A stretch of 64,000 nt of DNA from Glycomyces sp. TRM65418 (GCF_019710475.1 NZ_JAJFAX010000013.1:1-64000); one strand, 5' to 3'; shown: positions 53,986 to 63,050, numbered from the stretch's first letter. Numbers and translations are program-made. Notes: a model not told the origin generated them from the letters alone.

Positions 53986-55914
53986 TCAATGATCGGCGGC
54001 GCCTTGAGCCTCCCGCCTCCACAGACCGGCCGCGCGGACCAGCGTCGGCTGCGCATCCGACCGGGCGTCCGGACCGGTCCCGTTGTGCCGGCCCGGCCGC
54101 CGAGCCATGGACGATGAGCGCTCGCGCTCGTCCGTCTCCGCGGCGAGCTCGGCGGCGTACACGCGCAGCAGGCCGTGCAGCTCGTACCGGCCCGGCCGGG
54201 AACGGCGCAGCAGGCTGTGGTCGACGAGCGTCTCCAAGAGTCGGAGGGCGACCGGCGGTGACGTCCTGCCGAGAACGGCCGCGGCCTCCACGTCGACTCC
54301 GGGTCCGGGCGCGGTGCCGAGCGCCCGGAACATCGCGGCCGCCTGATCGGGCAGCGCCCGGTACGACCATGAGAAGACGCTCCGGACGTCATCGGCGCCG
54401 CCGACCCCCTCCCCGAGCGCGTCGAGGCGCGCGGTCTCGTCGCGGGCCTGTTCGACCAGCGCCGGCAGGGGGATGCCGGTGTTGCGGACCCGCTCGGCGG
54501 CCAGTGCGACGGCCAGCGGCAGGTGGCCGCACAGGTCGGCGAGTTCGGCGATCGTGCCGGAGCGTCCCGCGACCGCCTCGGCGCCGAGGGTCCGCCGCAG
54601 GAGCGCGGCCGATTCGGTCGGCGCGAAGGGGCCGAGTTCCATCAGGCACGCGCCTTCGCGCAGCCGCAGGCTGCGGAGCCGGTTGCGGCTGGTGACCAGG
54701 ACCAGGCCGTCGGCGCCGGGCAGGAGCGACCGCACCTGGTCGGCGTCGCGGGCGTCGTCGAGCACCAGGAGAACGCGCCGACCGGCCAACGCCGTGCGAA
54801 GCGCCGCCGACCGCCCCTCGGTGTCGGACGGGATCTGCTGCGGCGGCGTACCGAGTGACAGCAGCAGCGCCATGAGCGCGGCGTCCGTCGCCAACGGCTC
54901 GCTCGGGCGGTGGCCCCGCAGGTGCAGATAGAGCTGGCCGTCGGGGAACCGCTCGGCGACGCGGTGCGCCCAGTGGACGGCCAGTGAGGTCTTGCCGACG
55001 CCGGCGGGGCCGCTGACGACCGCGATGGGGACGGGCGGGCGGCCTGCTTCGCCACCGGTCTCGAGGAGCCGGTCGAGGTCCGCCAGCCGTTCGGCGCGGC
55101 CGGTGAACCGGGCGATGTCGGTGGGCAGTTGTCGTGGAGCCGGGACGCTGACCAGGACGTCGGTGCGGACCGGGACGGGCTCGGGCCCCTCCGCGGGACG
55201 CAGGACCGCTCGGTGGACCCGTTGCAGTTCGGCGCCGGGGTCCACGCCGAGCCGGTCGGCGAGCAGCGTCCGGATGCGCTGGTACGCGCCGAGGGCTTCG
55301 GCTTGGCGCCCGGATCGGTGCAACGCGAGCATCAGTCGCGACCACAGGAACTCGCGGAGCGGATGCCGGGTCGTGAGGTCGTGCAGTTCGGCGACGAGTT
55401 CGGCGTGGCCGCCCGCCTCCAGGATCAGGTCGACGCGCCGCTCGATCACGCGCAGGCGCTCCTCCATCAGCGACGGCACGTGCGCGAGCACCAGCGACTC
55501 GGCTTCGATGTCGGCCAAGGGCTCGCCGCGCCAGAGGTCGAGCGCCCGGTCGAGCAATGCCAGTTCGGCGGCCCCGTCGACGCGGTTCGACTCCGCGACC
55601 AGGGCGCGGAACCGGTGGACGTCGACGGCCTCGGGCGGCAGGGCCAAGGTGTACTCACCGGCCGAGGCGCGGACCGTCTCGGTGCCGATCACCTGGCGCA
55701 GGCGGTTGACGGCGGTGTGCAGGCGGTGCCGCGCGGACGAGAAGTCCTCGCCCCAGACGTGCGTGGCGAGCGTGGTGCTGCGGACCGGCTTCCCGACCGC
55801 GAGGGCGAGGGCGGCGAGGACCGCGCGTCGGCGCTGCCCCTCGACGGCCCTCGGCATGCCGTCGACGGTGACCTGGAAGGGACCCAGGAGTCCGATTCGG
55901 ATCGTCGCTGTCAT
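53986..55914 (-). CDS. SARP-family regulator, short form without TPR domain
   Basis: 642 residues. Winged helix (about 5-95), BTAD (about 95-240), NB-ARC (Walker A SGPAGVGKT near 320, VLLVLDDARDADQV) and a winged helix ending in YELHGLLRVYAAELAAETDERE. The usual TPR array is missing. After residue about 600 the tail becomes low-complexity (SSSMARRPGRHNGTG and on), so the gene looks truncated relative to AfsR. ATG at 55914 has GAAGGGAG upstream. Its likely target region is the repeat array at 56120-56148. Confidence 0.88.
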   Translation of the reverse strand: MTATIRIGLLGPFQVTVDGMPRAVEGQRRRAVLAALALAVGKPVRSTTLATHVWGEDFSSARHRLHTAVNRLRQVIGTETVRASAGEYTLALPPEAVDVHRFRALVAESNRVDGAAELALLDRALDLWRGEPLADIEAESLVLAHVPSLMEERLRVIERRVDLILEAGGHAELVAELHDLTTRHPLREFLWSRLMLALHRSGRQAEALGAYQRIRTLLADRLGVDPGAELQRVHRAVLRPAEGPEPVPVRTDVLVSVPAPRQLPTDIARFTGRAERLADLDRLLETGGEAGRPPVPIAVVSGPAGVGKTSLAVHWAHRVAERFPDGQLYLHLRGHRPSEPLATDAALMALLLSLGTPPQQIPSDTEGRSAALRTALAGRRVLLVLDDARDADQVRSLLPGADGLVLVTSRNRLRSLRLREGACLMELGPFAPTESAALLRRTLGAEAVAGRSGTIAELADLCGHLPLAVALAAERVRNTGIPLPALVEQARDETARLDALGEGVGGADDVRSVFSWSYRALPDQAAAMFRALGTAPGPGVDVEAAAVLGRTSPPVALRLLETLVDHSLLRRSRPGRYELHGLLRVYAAELAAETDERERSSSMARRPGRHNGTGPDARSDAQPTLVRAAGLWRREAQGAADH

Positions 55915-56119
55915 CGCGCTCCCTTCCCTCGGTTCGCGCCGCTCGCACGGAGAACGGTGCGGCACGCGAACGGCCCGATCTTCTGAGCGCCCTGCCGCCG
56001 GGTGTTCGGCGCGGACGGTCGGTCAACGCTATCCACGGGGCCCGGACCAGCGCTCACGTCTCGCTCTCGCGGTGGGTGGACGGCCGCGCGGCCTTACGGC
56101 GCGCCCACCGGCCGCGCCG
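55915..56119. other. Divergent promoter region, nothing else seen
   Basis: No gene supported between the second SARP start and the repeat array. GC-rich. Confidence 0.35.
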
Positions 56120-56163
56120 TGAGAGGCGGATGAGAGGGCGGTGGGCACCGCGGCCGGTAGCTT
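56120..56163 (+). promoter_or_regulatory. Second SARP-type operator candidate
   Basis: TGAGAGG at 56120, TGAGAGG at 56131 and TGGGCAC at 56142 are in 11-base phase. TAGCTT (56158-56163) follows nine bases after the last. The leader to the reductase at 56354 would be about 185 bases. Confidence 0.5.
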
Positions 56164-56353
56164 CGGGAACGGCGGGTCGCGGCGTCGACGTCCGTTTCGC
56201 CCGGCGAGACGCGCACCCGCGCGTCCGCCGAATGTTCCCCCTCGGTGCAATGCGCCGAGGCGTCCGGCGATCGACGCTGGTAGCGGCGACATGCCGCGGG
56301 CCGTCGGTCCGCGGCGGCCACCCCTCTCGAAATGCGACAGGAAAGAGCGACCC

Positions 56354-56896
56354 ATGACCGGGAAGATCGTCAACTCCACCTTCATCAGCCTCGACGGGGT
56401 CGTCAACCACATGGAGCACTGGCACTTCGATCTGATCGACGAGGACACGAACCGGCTCACGCTCGAACAGCTGACCGCCGCCGACGCCCTGCTCATGGGC
56501 AGGAAGACCTATGAGGCGTATGCGGGCGTGTGGCCCGGACGCGACGGGGCCTACGCCGACCGGATCAACTCGATGCCCAAGTACGTCGCGTCGCGAACGC
56601 TGGAGCGGGCGGACTGGGAGCACTCGACGGTCCTCAAGGGCGACCTGATCGAGGAGGTCGAGACGATCAAGGGGGAATCCGACGAGAGGCTCCTCATGCA
56701 CGGCTTCGGGCCGGTGGCGCGAGCCCTTCTCCGGCACGGACTGCTCGACGAGCTGCACCTGTGGCTCCACCCGGTGCTCGCCGGCGTCGGCACCGTCGAG
56801 GACACGATCCTCACCGAGGGATTGAACGCCCGCCTCGAACTGGTCGGGACCGAGACGTTCGGATCGGGCGTCGTCGTCCTCTCGTACCGCGTCTAA
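56354..56896 (+). CDS. RibD-C / dihydrofolate-reductase-family protein
   Basis: 180 residues, NADPH-dependent reductase fold. FISLDGVVNHMEHWHFDL at the start and ALLMGRKTYEAYAGVWPG (the R-T-Y motif) are diagnostic, and HGFGPVARALLRHGLLDELHLWLHPVLAG completes the fold. The substrate is unknown; most such actinobacterial proteins are not true DHFR. GGAAAGAG precedes the ATG. First of a probable run with the FAD oxidoreductase and a second paralogue. Confidence 0.88.
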   Translation: MTGKIVNSTFISLDGVVNHMEHWHFDLIDEDTNRLTLEQLTAADALLMGRKTYEAYAGVWPGRDGAYADRINSMPKYVASRTLERADWEHSTVLKGDLIEEVETIKGESDERLLMHGFGPVARALLRHGLLDELHLWLHPVLAGVGTVEDTILTEGLNARLELVGTETFGSGVVVLSYRV

Positions 56897-57070
56897 CGGA
56901 CGATCGCGCACGCCGGGCCCCTCTCCGGCACGCGCGATCGCGCTCACCGGGCCGGTCGACCTCCTTTCGGCCTCCCGATGCGGCAGGATCGGATGAGGTC
57001 ACACCATCCCCTCGGCGCCGGCGGCCCGTCTCCCGGCCCCGGCCCGACCGATACCCCTTGGAGCACTTTC

Positions 57071-58441
57071 ATGACCATGTCGAACGACGAGCGGCTCAGC
57101 CGGCTGCGCGAGCGGATCTCCGGCGCGGTGCTGCGTCCCGACGACCAGGAGTACGACCCCGCTCGCGCCGTCTGGAACGCCATGGTCGACCGGCGTCCCG
57201 CGGCCATCGTCCGATGCGCGCGCCGCAGCGACGTCGCCGCCGCGGTCCGGTACGCCCGCGAGGCGGGCCTGGAGATCGGCGTCAAGTGCGGCGGGCACGG
57301 CATCGTCGGCCACGCGGTCCCCGAAGGCGGGCTCATGATCGACCTGACGCCGATGGGCGCGGTCGACGTCTCCCCCTCGCGCCGCCGCGCCTGGGTGCAG
57401 GGCGGCGCGCTGCTGGGCGCCCTCGACAGGGCGACCCTGCCGCGCGGCCTGGCGACCACCGCGGGGAACGTGTCGCACACCGGCGTCGGCGGCCTGACGC
57501 TCGGGGGCGGCATGGGCTGGCTGGCGCGCCTGCACGGGCTCTCCTGCGACAACGTCGAATCGTTCGAGCTGGTCACCGCCGAAGGAGAGACGGTGCGGGC
57601 CTCCGAAGAGGAGCACCCGGAGCTGTACTGGGGCCTGCGCGGCGGCGGCGGCAACTTCGGCGTGGTCACCGAGTTCGAGTTCCGGCTGCACCCGGTCGAA
57701 GCCGAGGCGGTGGTCGCCGACCTGTGGTTCCCGATCGACGACGCGTTGGAACCGCTTCGCGGCTGGCGGGACCTCCTCGCCGAGGCCCCGCGAGCGGCGA
57801 CGCTGACCGCGGCGGTCGCCGACGTCGACGGCGAACCGCGGGCGGCGATCGGCTTCGTCTGGAGCGGCAGACGCCGCGACGCCTCCGAGCTCCTCGACGC
57901 GCTCCGCGCGCTCGGGACGCCCGTGGCCGAGCAGGTGACCGGTATGTCCTATTTGGACTTGCAGCGGATGGACGACAACGTCGAGGGCCACACGCACCGG
58001 CGCTACTGGAAGGGCCATTACTTCCGCGAGCTCACCGACGAGGCGCTCGAGGCGTTCGTGCGCCGAGGCACGCCGGACGGCCGGGGCGAGGCCCTCCCGA
58101 ACGCGAGCCTCCAGGCGTACGGCGGCGCGATCGCGGAAGTGCCCGACGAGGCGACCGCGTTCAGCCACCGGGACGCCGTGGTCGAGTTCGTGGCCGCCGC
58201 GAGGTGGAGCGATCCGGCCGAGGACGAGGCCCGCCTCGCCGGCGCCCGCCGGTACGCCGCGTCGTTGGCGCCGTTCGCCAGCGGCGTCTATGTGAACACG
58301 CTGCAGGAGGACGAGGGCCGGGCGGGGATCGGGCGGGCGTATCCGGCCGAGAAGCTCGCCAGGCTCACCGCCCTGAAGGACCGGTGGGATCCCGACAACG
58401 TCTTCCACCTCAACCACAACATCGCGCCGACCCCGCGATGA
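57071..58441 (+). CDS. FAD-linked oxidase with bicovalent flavin (BBE-like)
   Basis: 456 residues. PCMH-type FAD domain with CGGHGIVGHAV (His76, 8-alpha linkage) and GLSCDNVESFEL (Cys159, 6-S linkage), so the flavin is probably held by two bonds. A substrate domain and the BBE C-terminal segment (DRWDPDNVFHLNHNI) follow. These enzymes oxidise sugars or natural-product intermediates. Lies between two DHFR-family genes. Confidence 0.9.
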   Translation: MTMSNDERLSRLRERISGAVLRPDDQEYDPARAVWNAMVDRRPAAIVRCARRSDVAAAVRYAREAGLEIGVKCGGHGIVGHAVPEGGLMIDLTPMGAVDVSPSRRRAWVQGGALLGALDRATLPRGLATTAGNVSHTGVGGLTLGGGMGWLARLHGLSCDNVESFELVTAEGETVRASEEEHPELYWGLRGGGGNFGVVTEFEFRLHPVEAEAVVADLWFPIDDALEPLRGWRDLLAEAPRAATLTAAVADVDGEPRAAIGFVWSGRRRDASELLDALRALGTPVAEQVTGMSYLDLQRMDDNVEGHTHRRYWKGHYFRELTDEALEAFVRRGTPDGRGEALPNASLQAYGGAIAEVPDEATAFSHRDAVVEFVAAARWSDPAEDEARLAGARRYAASLAPFASGVYVNTLQEDEGRAGIGRAYPAEKLARLTALKDRWDPDNVFHLNHNIAPTPR

Positions 58442-58620
58442 CTCGGGGCCGCGCGGCGCAGGGCAACGCGACTGCGGGAACCGGGCCCAGGGCCGTCCCG
58501 ACCGTCCGCGCCGTTCCTCGAACGCCTCGCGGAGCGCGATCGTCACCGACCGGCGATGAATTCGTCCGGACCGCGTCGTCTTGATCGACGACATCCACAT
58601 TCCCGCACAGGAGCACCATC

Positions 58621-59229
58621 ATGAAGACACTCACCGCCGATCTGTTCATCTCGCTCGACGGCGTCGTCGACGAACCGCACGAATGGCATTTCCCGTACTT
58701 CAACGACGAGATGGGCGCGGCGGTCGGGGCGAGCCTCGACCGGGCCGACACGCTCCTCCTCGGCCGCCGCACCTACGACAGTTTCGCCGGCGCCTGGCCC
58801 GAGCGGGAGAAGGAGGGCGGGGAGGACGCCGAGTTCGCCGAGAAGCTCGGGGACATCCGCAAGGTCGTCGTCTCCGGGCAGCACCTCGAATTCTCCTGGC
58901 GCAATGCCGAGCAGCTCGAGGGCGACCTCGTCGAAGGCGTCACCGCGCTGAAGAACGGCCCCGGGGACGGCACGATCGCCGTGAGCGGTTCGATCTCGGT
59001 CGTCCGCAGGCTGCTGGAGGCGGGTCTGGTGGACGAGCTGCACCTGCTGGTGCACCCGATCGCGGTCCGCAAAGGCATGCGGCTGTTCGACGAGGGCGAG
59101 ACGATCCCGCTGCGGCTGATCAAGTCCGAGACGTTCACGACCGGCGTGCTGCACCTCGTCTACGGACCTGCGCCGACCGCCGGCGAGGCGGGCTACGACG
59201 AGGCCAAGGCGCACCTGTCCCAGTCCTGA
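58621..59229 (+). CDS. RibD-C / dihydrofolate-reductase-family protein, second copy
   Basis: 202 residues. FISLDGVVDEPHEWHFPYF and TLLLGRRTYDSFAGAWPERE mirror the paralogue at 56354, but identity elsewhere is low. The GSISVVRRLLEAGLVDELHLLVHPIAV segment is typical. AGGAG lies before the ATG. The two copies may differ in substrate or form a heterodimer. Confidence 0.88.
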   Translation: MKTLTADLFISLDGVVDEPHEWHFPYFNDEMGAAVGASLDRADTLLLGRRTYDSFAGAWPEREKEGGEDAEFAEKLGDIRKVVVSGQHLEFSWRNAEQLEGDLVEGVTALKNGPGDGTIAVSGSISVVRRLLEAGLVDELHLLVHPIAVRKGMRLFDEGETIPLRLIKSETFTTGVLHLVYGPAPTAGEAGYDEAKAHLSQS

Positions 59230-59237
59230 GACCATCC

Positions 59238-59263
59238 AGGCGGCTTCCTTGCGGAAGCCGCCT
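59238..59263 (+). terminator. Terminator of the reductase/oxidase run
   Basis: An 11-bp perfect stem AGGCGGCTTCC/GGAAGCCGCCT with loop TTGC, nine bases after the stop. Confidence 0.75.
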
Positions 59264-59338
59264 CAAGCGCGGCCGCCGTCGCCCCCGCGCGAACGGCGGC
59301 CGCGCCGTTCGGTACGAGAAGCATTGGAGGGCCGACCG

Positions 59339-59857
59339 TTGACCGATCCCCCGCAGTACCCCGTGTACCCCCATCCCCAGCACTACGCCTACCCCGCGCC
59401 GCACTACCAACCCCCGCGCAGGCCCGGAGTGACCACGGCCGCCGTCGTGCTCATGTGGATCCTCTTCGGACTCGGCATCCTCGGCGGGCTCATGCTCGCC
59501 GTCTCCATGACCGTGGGACGCGACCTGTTCGTCCAACTCGTCCCCGGGCTGGCGGACTGGATTCCGGTGCTGCTCGTGGTCTGGACGGTGCAGACGATCG
59601 TCTTCGCCGTCCTGCGCGCCCGGTTCGCGTTGGGGATCATGCGGCGCTCCGCCTCGGCTCGCCGGGGCGCTCTCGTCGTCGAAAGCATCAGCATCGGATT
59701 CCAGGCGGCCGCGCAAGCGGTGCTGTTCGCGGCGATGCTCCCGGTGCGAGAGGGCACGAACGTCACCTTCCAGTTCGACTGCACCGGGCTCGTCCTGTCG
59801 ATCCTGGTCCTCTGCTTCCTCGGCACGGCGCGCTCGGCATGGTGGTGCGACCGCTGA
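59339..59857 (+). CDS. Four-helix membrane protein, unknown function
   Basis: 172 residues from TTG at 59339 (GGAGGG upstream). Pro/Tyr/His-rich cytoplasmic head (TDPPQYPVYPHPQHYAYP), then about four membrane helices. The architecture recalls actinobacterial proteins with P/Y-rich N-termini that interact with membrane partners. No family recognised. Confidence 0.7.
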   Translation: MTDPPQYPVYPHPQHYAYPAPHYQPPRRPGVTTAAVVLMWILFGLGILGGLMLAVSMTVGRDLFVQLVPGLADWIPVLLVVWTVQTIVFAVLRARFALGIMRRSASARRGALVVESISIGFQAAAQAVLFAAMLPVREGTNVTFQFDCTGLVLSILVLCFLGTARSAWWCDR

Positions 59858-59888
59858 CACCGGCCGTGCGGCGGCCCCGGTTGCCGCG

Positions 59889-59942
59889 CACTTGCCATCC
59901 ACTTGTCATGCATTGCGGCACTTGTCGGTTCGCGATTACGCT
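59889..59942 (+). promoter_or_regulatory. Repeat-containing promoter of the WSW peptide gene
   Basis: CACTTGCC (59889), CACTTGTC (59900, 11 bases on) and CACTTGTC (59919) precede TACGCT (59937-59942). The last TTGTCGG ends exactly eight bases before this -10, which suits a SARP site, but the third copy is 19 instead of 22 bases from the second. Suggestive only. Confidence 0.45.
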
Positions 59943-60019
59943 CCGTCGTGAGAAGTTCGTTCCAACCCTGCCGCCGCTTCCCTCAGGGCAGCGGCGGCTT
60001 GAGCACCGACGGAGCACCC

Positions 60020-60268
60020 ATGATCGCGAAGACATTCCTCATCCGCGCGGGCGTCGCGGCCACGGCCGGCGCCTTGGCCACGCTGGGCTTCACCGCGGCC
60101 GCCTCGGCCTCCGAGACCGACGGCTGGTCCTGGCTGCAGGCCGACGCCTCGTCCGAGACCGACGGCTGGTCCTGGCTGCAGGCCGACGCCTCGTCCGAGA
60201 CCGACGGCTGGTCCTGGCTGCAGGCCGACGAAACCGCGACCGACCCCGACGGCTGGTCCTGGTACTAG
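60020..60268 (+). CDS. Secreted SETDGWSWLQADA tandem-repeat peptide
   Basis: 82 residues. Sec signal ending in ASA (about 1-30), then three 14-residue units (SSETDGWSWLQADA) and a final DPDGWSWY at the C-terminus. The units are 42-base DNA repeats at 60110, 60152 and 60194. The first two copies are base-identical over the unit and the third over most of it, which implies recent expansion. Each core has the Trp-Ser-Trp motif. It shares size, signal type, DG-centred repeats and C-terminal aromatic ending with the DGTRVT protein at 53505. GGAG lies before the ATG. No family known to me. Confidence 0.65.
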   Translation: MIAKTFLIRAGVAATAGALATLGFTAAASASETDGWSWLQADASSETDGWSWLQADASSETDGWSWLQADETATDPDGWSWY

Positions 60269-60356
60269 CCGGGTCCGCCATCGCGAACGGCCCGCGGCGG
60301 GACGACCACCCGCCGCGGGCCGTTCGCGTCCGGTTCGCGAATCCCGCGGAGCGGTG

Positions 60357-61121
60357 TCACCGCAGGTCGGCGAGGAGGCCGTCCAGGGCCCTGCGGAGGG
60401 CTGCCGCGTTGGGCGCGTCGAACCACGTGGTGCGGATGCGTTCGTTGCTGCCCCCGGGAGTCTCGTGGTCGGCGGCGAGCCGGTCCAGGGAGCGGGACTC
60501 GTCGCCGAGGGCGCGGCCCACGTCTTGAAAGAGCCCGCGGACATAGCGGTCGGCGACGTCGGAGGCGATGCCCTGATCGGCGGCCCAGGACGTGAGCGCG
60601 GCGAGGTAGGCGTAGTGGGTGGTCAACGTCCCCGTCAGCGCGGAGAGGACATCGAAGTCGGCCTCGTCGTCGAGCGGCTGCGCCCCGCCCAGCCGGTCGA
60701 AGAGCGCGTCCGCCACCGGATGGGACGGAAACGTCACGGTGACGGAGCGGCGTTCGCGCACGGAGGGCAGCGGAATGGCCCGGACCAGCGCGGCGTCGGT
60801 GGCCAGCGTCCGGCGGAGGTCCTCGTTGGCGACACCGGCCATCACGTTGACCACCGTCTTGCCGTCGTCCACGCTCAGTCCGGCGAGCGCTTCGCGCCGG
60901 TCCTGTGCGCGCACGGCGACGATCACCACTTCGGAGCGATCCACCACCTCCTGGTTGCCGGCGCAGACCTGCACGCCCTCGTAACGCGAGGACAGCTCCG
61001 CGGCCGTGCGGGCTCCCCGGGGGGAGAGGAACACCTCCGGCGCCTCGTCGACCCCCTCGCAGAGGCCCGTCACGATGGCGCGGCCGATCTCCCCCACTCC
61101 GATGATGCCTATGCGCTGCAC
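60357..61121 (-). CDS. Pyrroline-5-carboxylate reductase-like NAD(P)-dependent oxidoreductase
   Basis: 254 residues. Rossmann motif GIIGVGEIGRAI at the N-terminus and the P5CR-type VVNVMAGVANEDLRR, AIPLPSVRERR segment. The C-terminal dimer domain is shortened and lacks a clear P5CR signature, so the role may differ from proline synthesis. GTG at 61121 has GGAGGGAG upstream. A longer frame to 61298 is not needed. Confidence 0.8.
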   Translation of the reverse strand: MQRIGIIGVGEIGRAIVTGLCEGVDEAPEVFLSPRGARTAAELSSRYEGVQVCAGNQEVVDRSEVVIVAVRAQDRREALAGLSVDDGKTVVNVMAGVANEDLRRTLATDAALVRAIPLPSVRERRSVTVTFPSHPVADALFDRLGGAQPLDDEADFDVLSALTGTLTTHYAYLAALTSWAADQGIASDVADRYVRGLFQDVGRALGDESRSLDRLAADHETPGGSNERIRTTWFDAPNAAALRRALDGLLADLR

Positions 61122-61328
61122 GGTGTCTCCCTCCAGATCGGGTGGTGTGCGTGGCCGATATCGGTCACGACGTCGAGTCTGCAGCAGGCGGGTCCGAGTC
61201 GGGGCGCCCGGATCGCGGACGCCGGTATGGTCGATGGCTCGTGCTCCGCTCCGCCCTCGCGTTCGGCATGGCCGTTCCGGTCGTCTCGATCGTTTCACCG
61301 GCTTGGGCCGACAGCGAAGAGGGCACGG

Positions 61329-62213
61329 CTACGGCCGGTGCAGCCAGTCCGCCAGATCGCTCGGCACCGCGGCCTCCACGCGCGCCGCATATGCGGCCAG
61401 CTCCTCGGCGGTGAGCAACTCCGCCGCTGCGCCCGAGCCTCCTCGGCGGAAGAACGCGTCGCGGCTGCGCATGAGCCCCAACGGATCGGGAGCGACCGTT
61501 TCGGCCTTCGCCTTCATGTCCGCGAAGCCCGCGGCCTTCACCAGCTCGGGCCAGCGCGCCTCGGGCACCTCGATCCCGAGCCAGTCGGCGATCCGCCGCA
61601 TCTCGCGGTCGAGATCGCTGGAGAGGTCCGCGTAGTGGACCAGCAGGAGGTTCGGTTCCGCTCGCCGCGCCCAGGCATCGCTCAGGTGCGCCATCACGCC
61701 CGGGAACATGTCAGGGGACTCTCGCGGGTCGTCGTCCGAAAGCGTCCACCTCGCCAGCCAATCGCGCGGCGCCGGTCGCTTCCCGGATTTGGAGGCGGGC
61801 ACGGGTTCGCCGGTGAGCTCGGCGATGCGTTCCCGGATCAGGTTGGAGCCCTGGTGGTAGAGCGACACGGCGGCGTCGAGCGGGTGCCGGGCCACCACGA
61901 TGTAGCGGGCGGACGGGTGGACCGGGATGCCGTCGAGCGGCGTGTGGGTCTTGATGAACCGGCGGTGCTCCTGCGCTTCGAGCTTGGCGAACACCGCTTC
62001 CTCAGGCTCGATCGTCCAGTCGAGCCACGGGGAGAGTTCCGGGAGCGGTGCCGGCAGGTCCGGGGTCTGAAAGACGAGGAGGGCGCAGATCATCTGCATC
62101 CAGGTGGTGCCGTGTTTGGAGCGGGTGTTGATGACGATGTCGTCGTCGCGCATCGGGAAGTCGAGCCAGCGGTGGCTGTCTTCCATCTCGGAGCGGTATC
62201 GGTGCGGTGCCAC
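61329..62213 (-). CDS. PAPS-dependent sulfotransferase
   Basis: 294 residues. The 5'-phosphosulfate loop reads TRSKHGTTWMQ and the 3'-phosphate site reads VVARHPLDAAVSLYHQG. The C-terminal part ends in the usual helical Trp-containing segment. It transfers sulfate to a small hydroxyl or amine acceptor, unknown. GTG at 62213 keeps the conserved start PHRYRSEMEDSHRW. Confidence 0.87.
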   Translation of the reverse strand: MAPHRYRSEMEDSHRWLDFPMRDDDIVINTRSKHGTTWMQMICALLVFQTPDLPAPLPELSPWLDWTIEPEEAVFAKLEAQEHRRFIKTHTPLDGIPVHPSARYIVVARHPLDAAVSLYHQGSNLIRERIAELTGEPVPASKSGKRPAPRDWLARWTLSDDDPRESPDMFPGVMAHLSDAWARRAEPNLLLVHYADLSSDLDREMRRIADWLGIEVPEARWPELVKAAGFADMKAKAETVAPDPLGLMRSRDAFFRRGGSGAAAELLTAEELAAYAARVEAAVPSDLADWLHRP

Positions 62214-62442
62214 CGCAAGAGCGTAGACGCTTTGCGGCCGAGCCGTACAGGGCTCGGCACGGTGTTGCGGGTCAGCCGGTTCGTTCCCAGGCGGGGCTCG
62301 AGGTGGCGCCCTGGTCGGCTCCGGCGAGCGGACCGGGACGAGGCGCTGCCCGAAGATGCGCCCGATCGTGGAGGGCTGACGGTCCTCGCACCCGGCGAAC
62401 GTCGGCGTCCTTGTCGAAGCCGCATGGACGGCAGCCGACGGC

Positions 62443-63021
62443 TCAGCTCGCTGCGGCCTCGAAGCGCAGGGTCTTCATGAGCGGGCCCAAGCCGGTCTTG
62501 AAGCGCGTCGCGCGCACGCGGTCGAGGCCGGATCGGCGGGTCAGCGCGTCGAAGGGCGCGCGCGGGAAGTCGTAGTCGACGAAGCGTCCGCCGCGGCGGA
62601 GGACGCGGGCGATCTCGGCGGCCCCCGCCTCCGGGTCGCCCCAGTGGTGGGAGCTGTAGGTGGAGACGACGAGGTCGAAGCGGCCGTCGTCTAGCGGCAG
62701 CGAGGCGACGTCGGCGGCATGGAGTTCCAGTCGGTCCCGCAAGTCGGCCAGGTTGCGTCTCGCGTGGTCGATCATGTCGGCGGAGAGGTCGACGCCGACG
62801 AACCGGAGATCGGGGCGCATCGGTCCGAGGGCCGCCAGCAGGATCCCGGGGCCGGTGCCGACGTCGAGCAGCGTGGCCCCCTGGGGCGCGGACGCCGCGA
62901 CGTCCTTGGCGATCCGGCGATAGAGCGGCTTCATGAGCAGGCGGGCCATCCGGTCGTAACCGCGGCTGTGGCGGCCCTCGATGGCCTCGCCGTGCGAGTG
63001 TCCTCGCGGGTCGTGCGGCAT
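62443..63021 (-). CDS. Class I SAM-dependent methyltransferase
   Basis: 192 residues. SAM-binding motif I LLDVGTGPGILL, acidic Asp in FVGVDLSADMI, motif IV FDLVVSTYSSHHW. UbiE/Methyltransf_11 type. ATG at 63021 with TTGGAGG upstream. Divergent from a marR gene over a perfect operator, so probably repressed by it. Confidence 0.9.
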   Translation of the reverse strand: MPHDPRGHSHGEAIEGRHSRGYDRMARLLMKPLYRRIAKDVAASAPQGATLLDVGTGPGILLAALGPMRPDLRFVGVDLSADMIDHARRNLADLRDRLELHAADVASLPLDDGRFDLVVSTYSSHHWGDPEAGAAEIARVLRRGGRFVDYDFPRAPFDALTRRSGLDRVRATRFKTGLGPLMKTLRFEAAAS

Positions 63022-63035
63022 GCGAACCTCCAACG

Positions 63036-63050
63036 GTTGTATCGTACAAC
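63036..63050. promoter_or_regulatory. MarR operator
   Basis: GTTGTA-TCG-TACAAC, a perfect dyad just upstream of both the methyltransferase start (15 bases) and the marR gene. Typical MarR-type site. Confidence 0.75.

Noticed and set aside
60110-60229. 42-base tandem repeats as a CRISPR-like array
   Set aside because: Units are contiguous without spacers and stay in frame in a signal-peptide ORF, so they are coding repeats.
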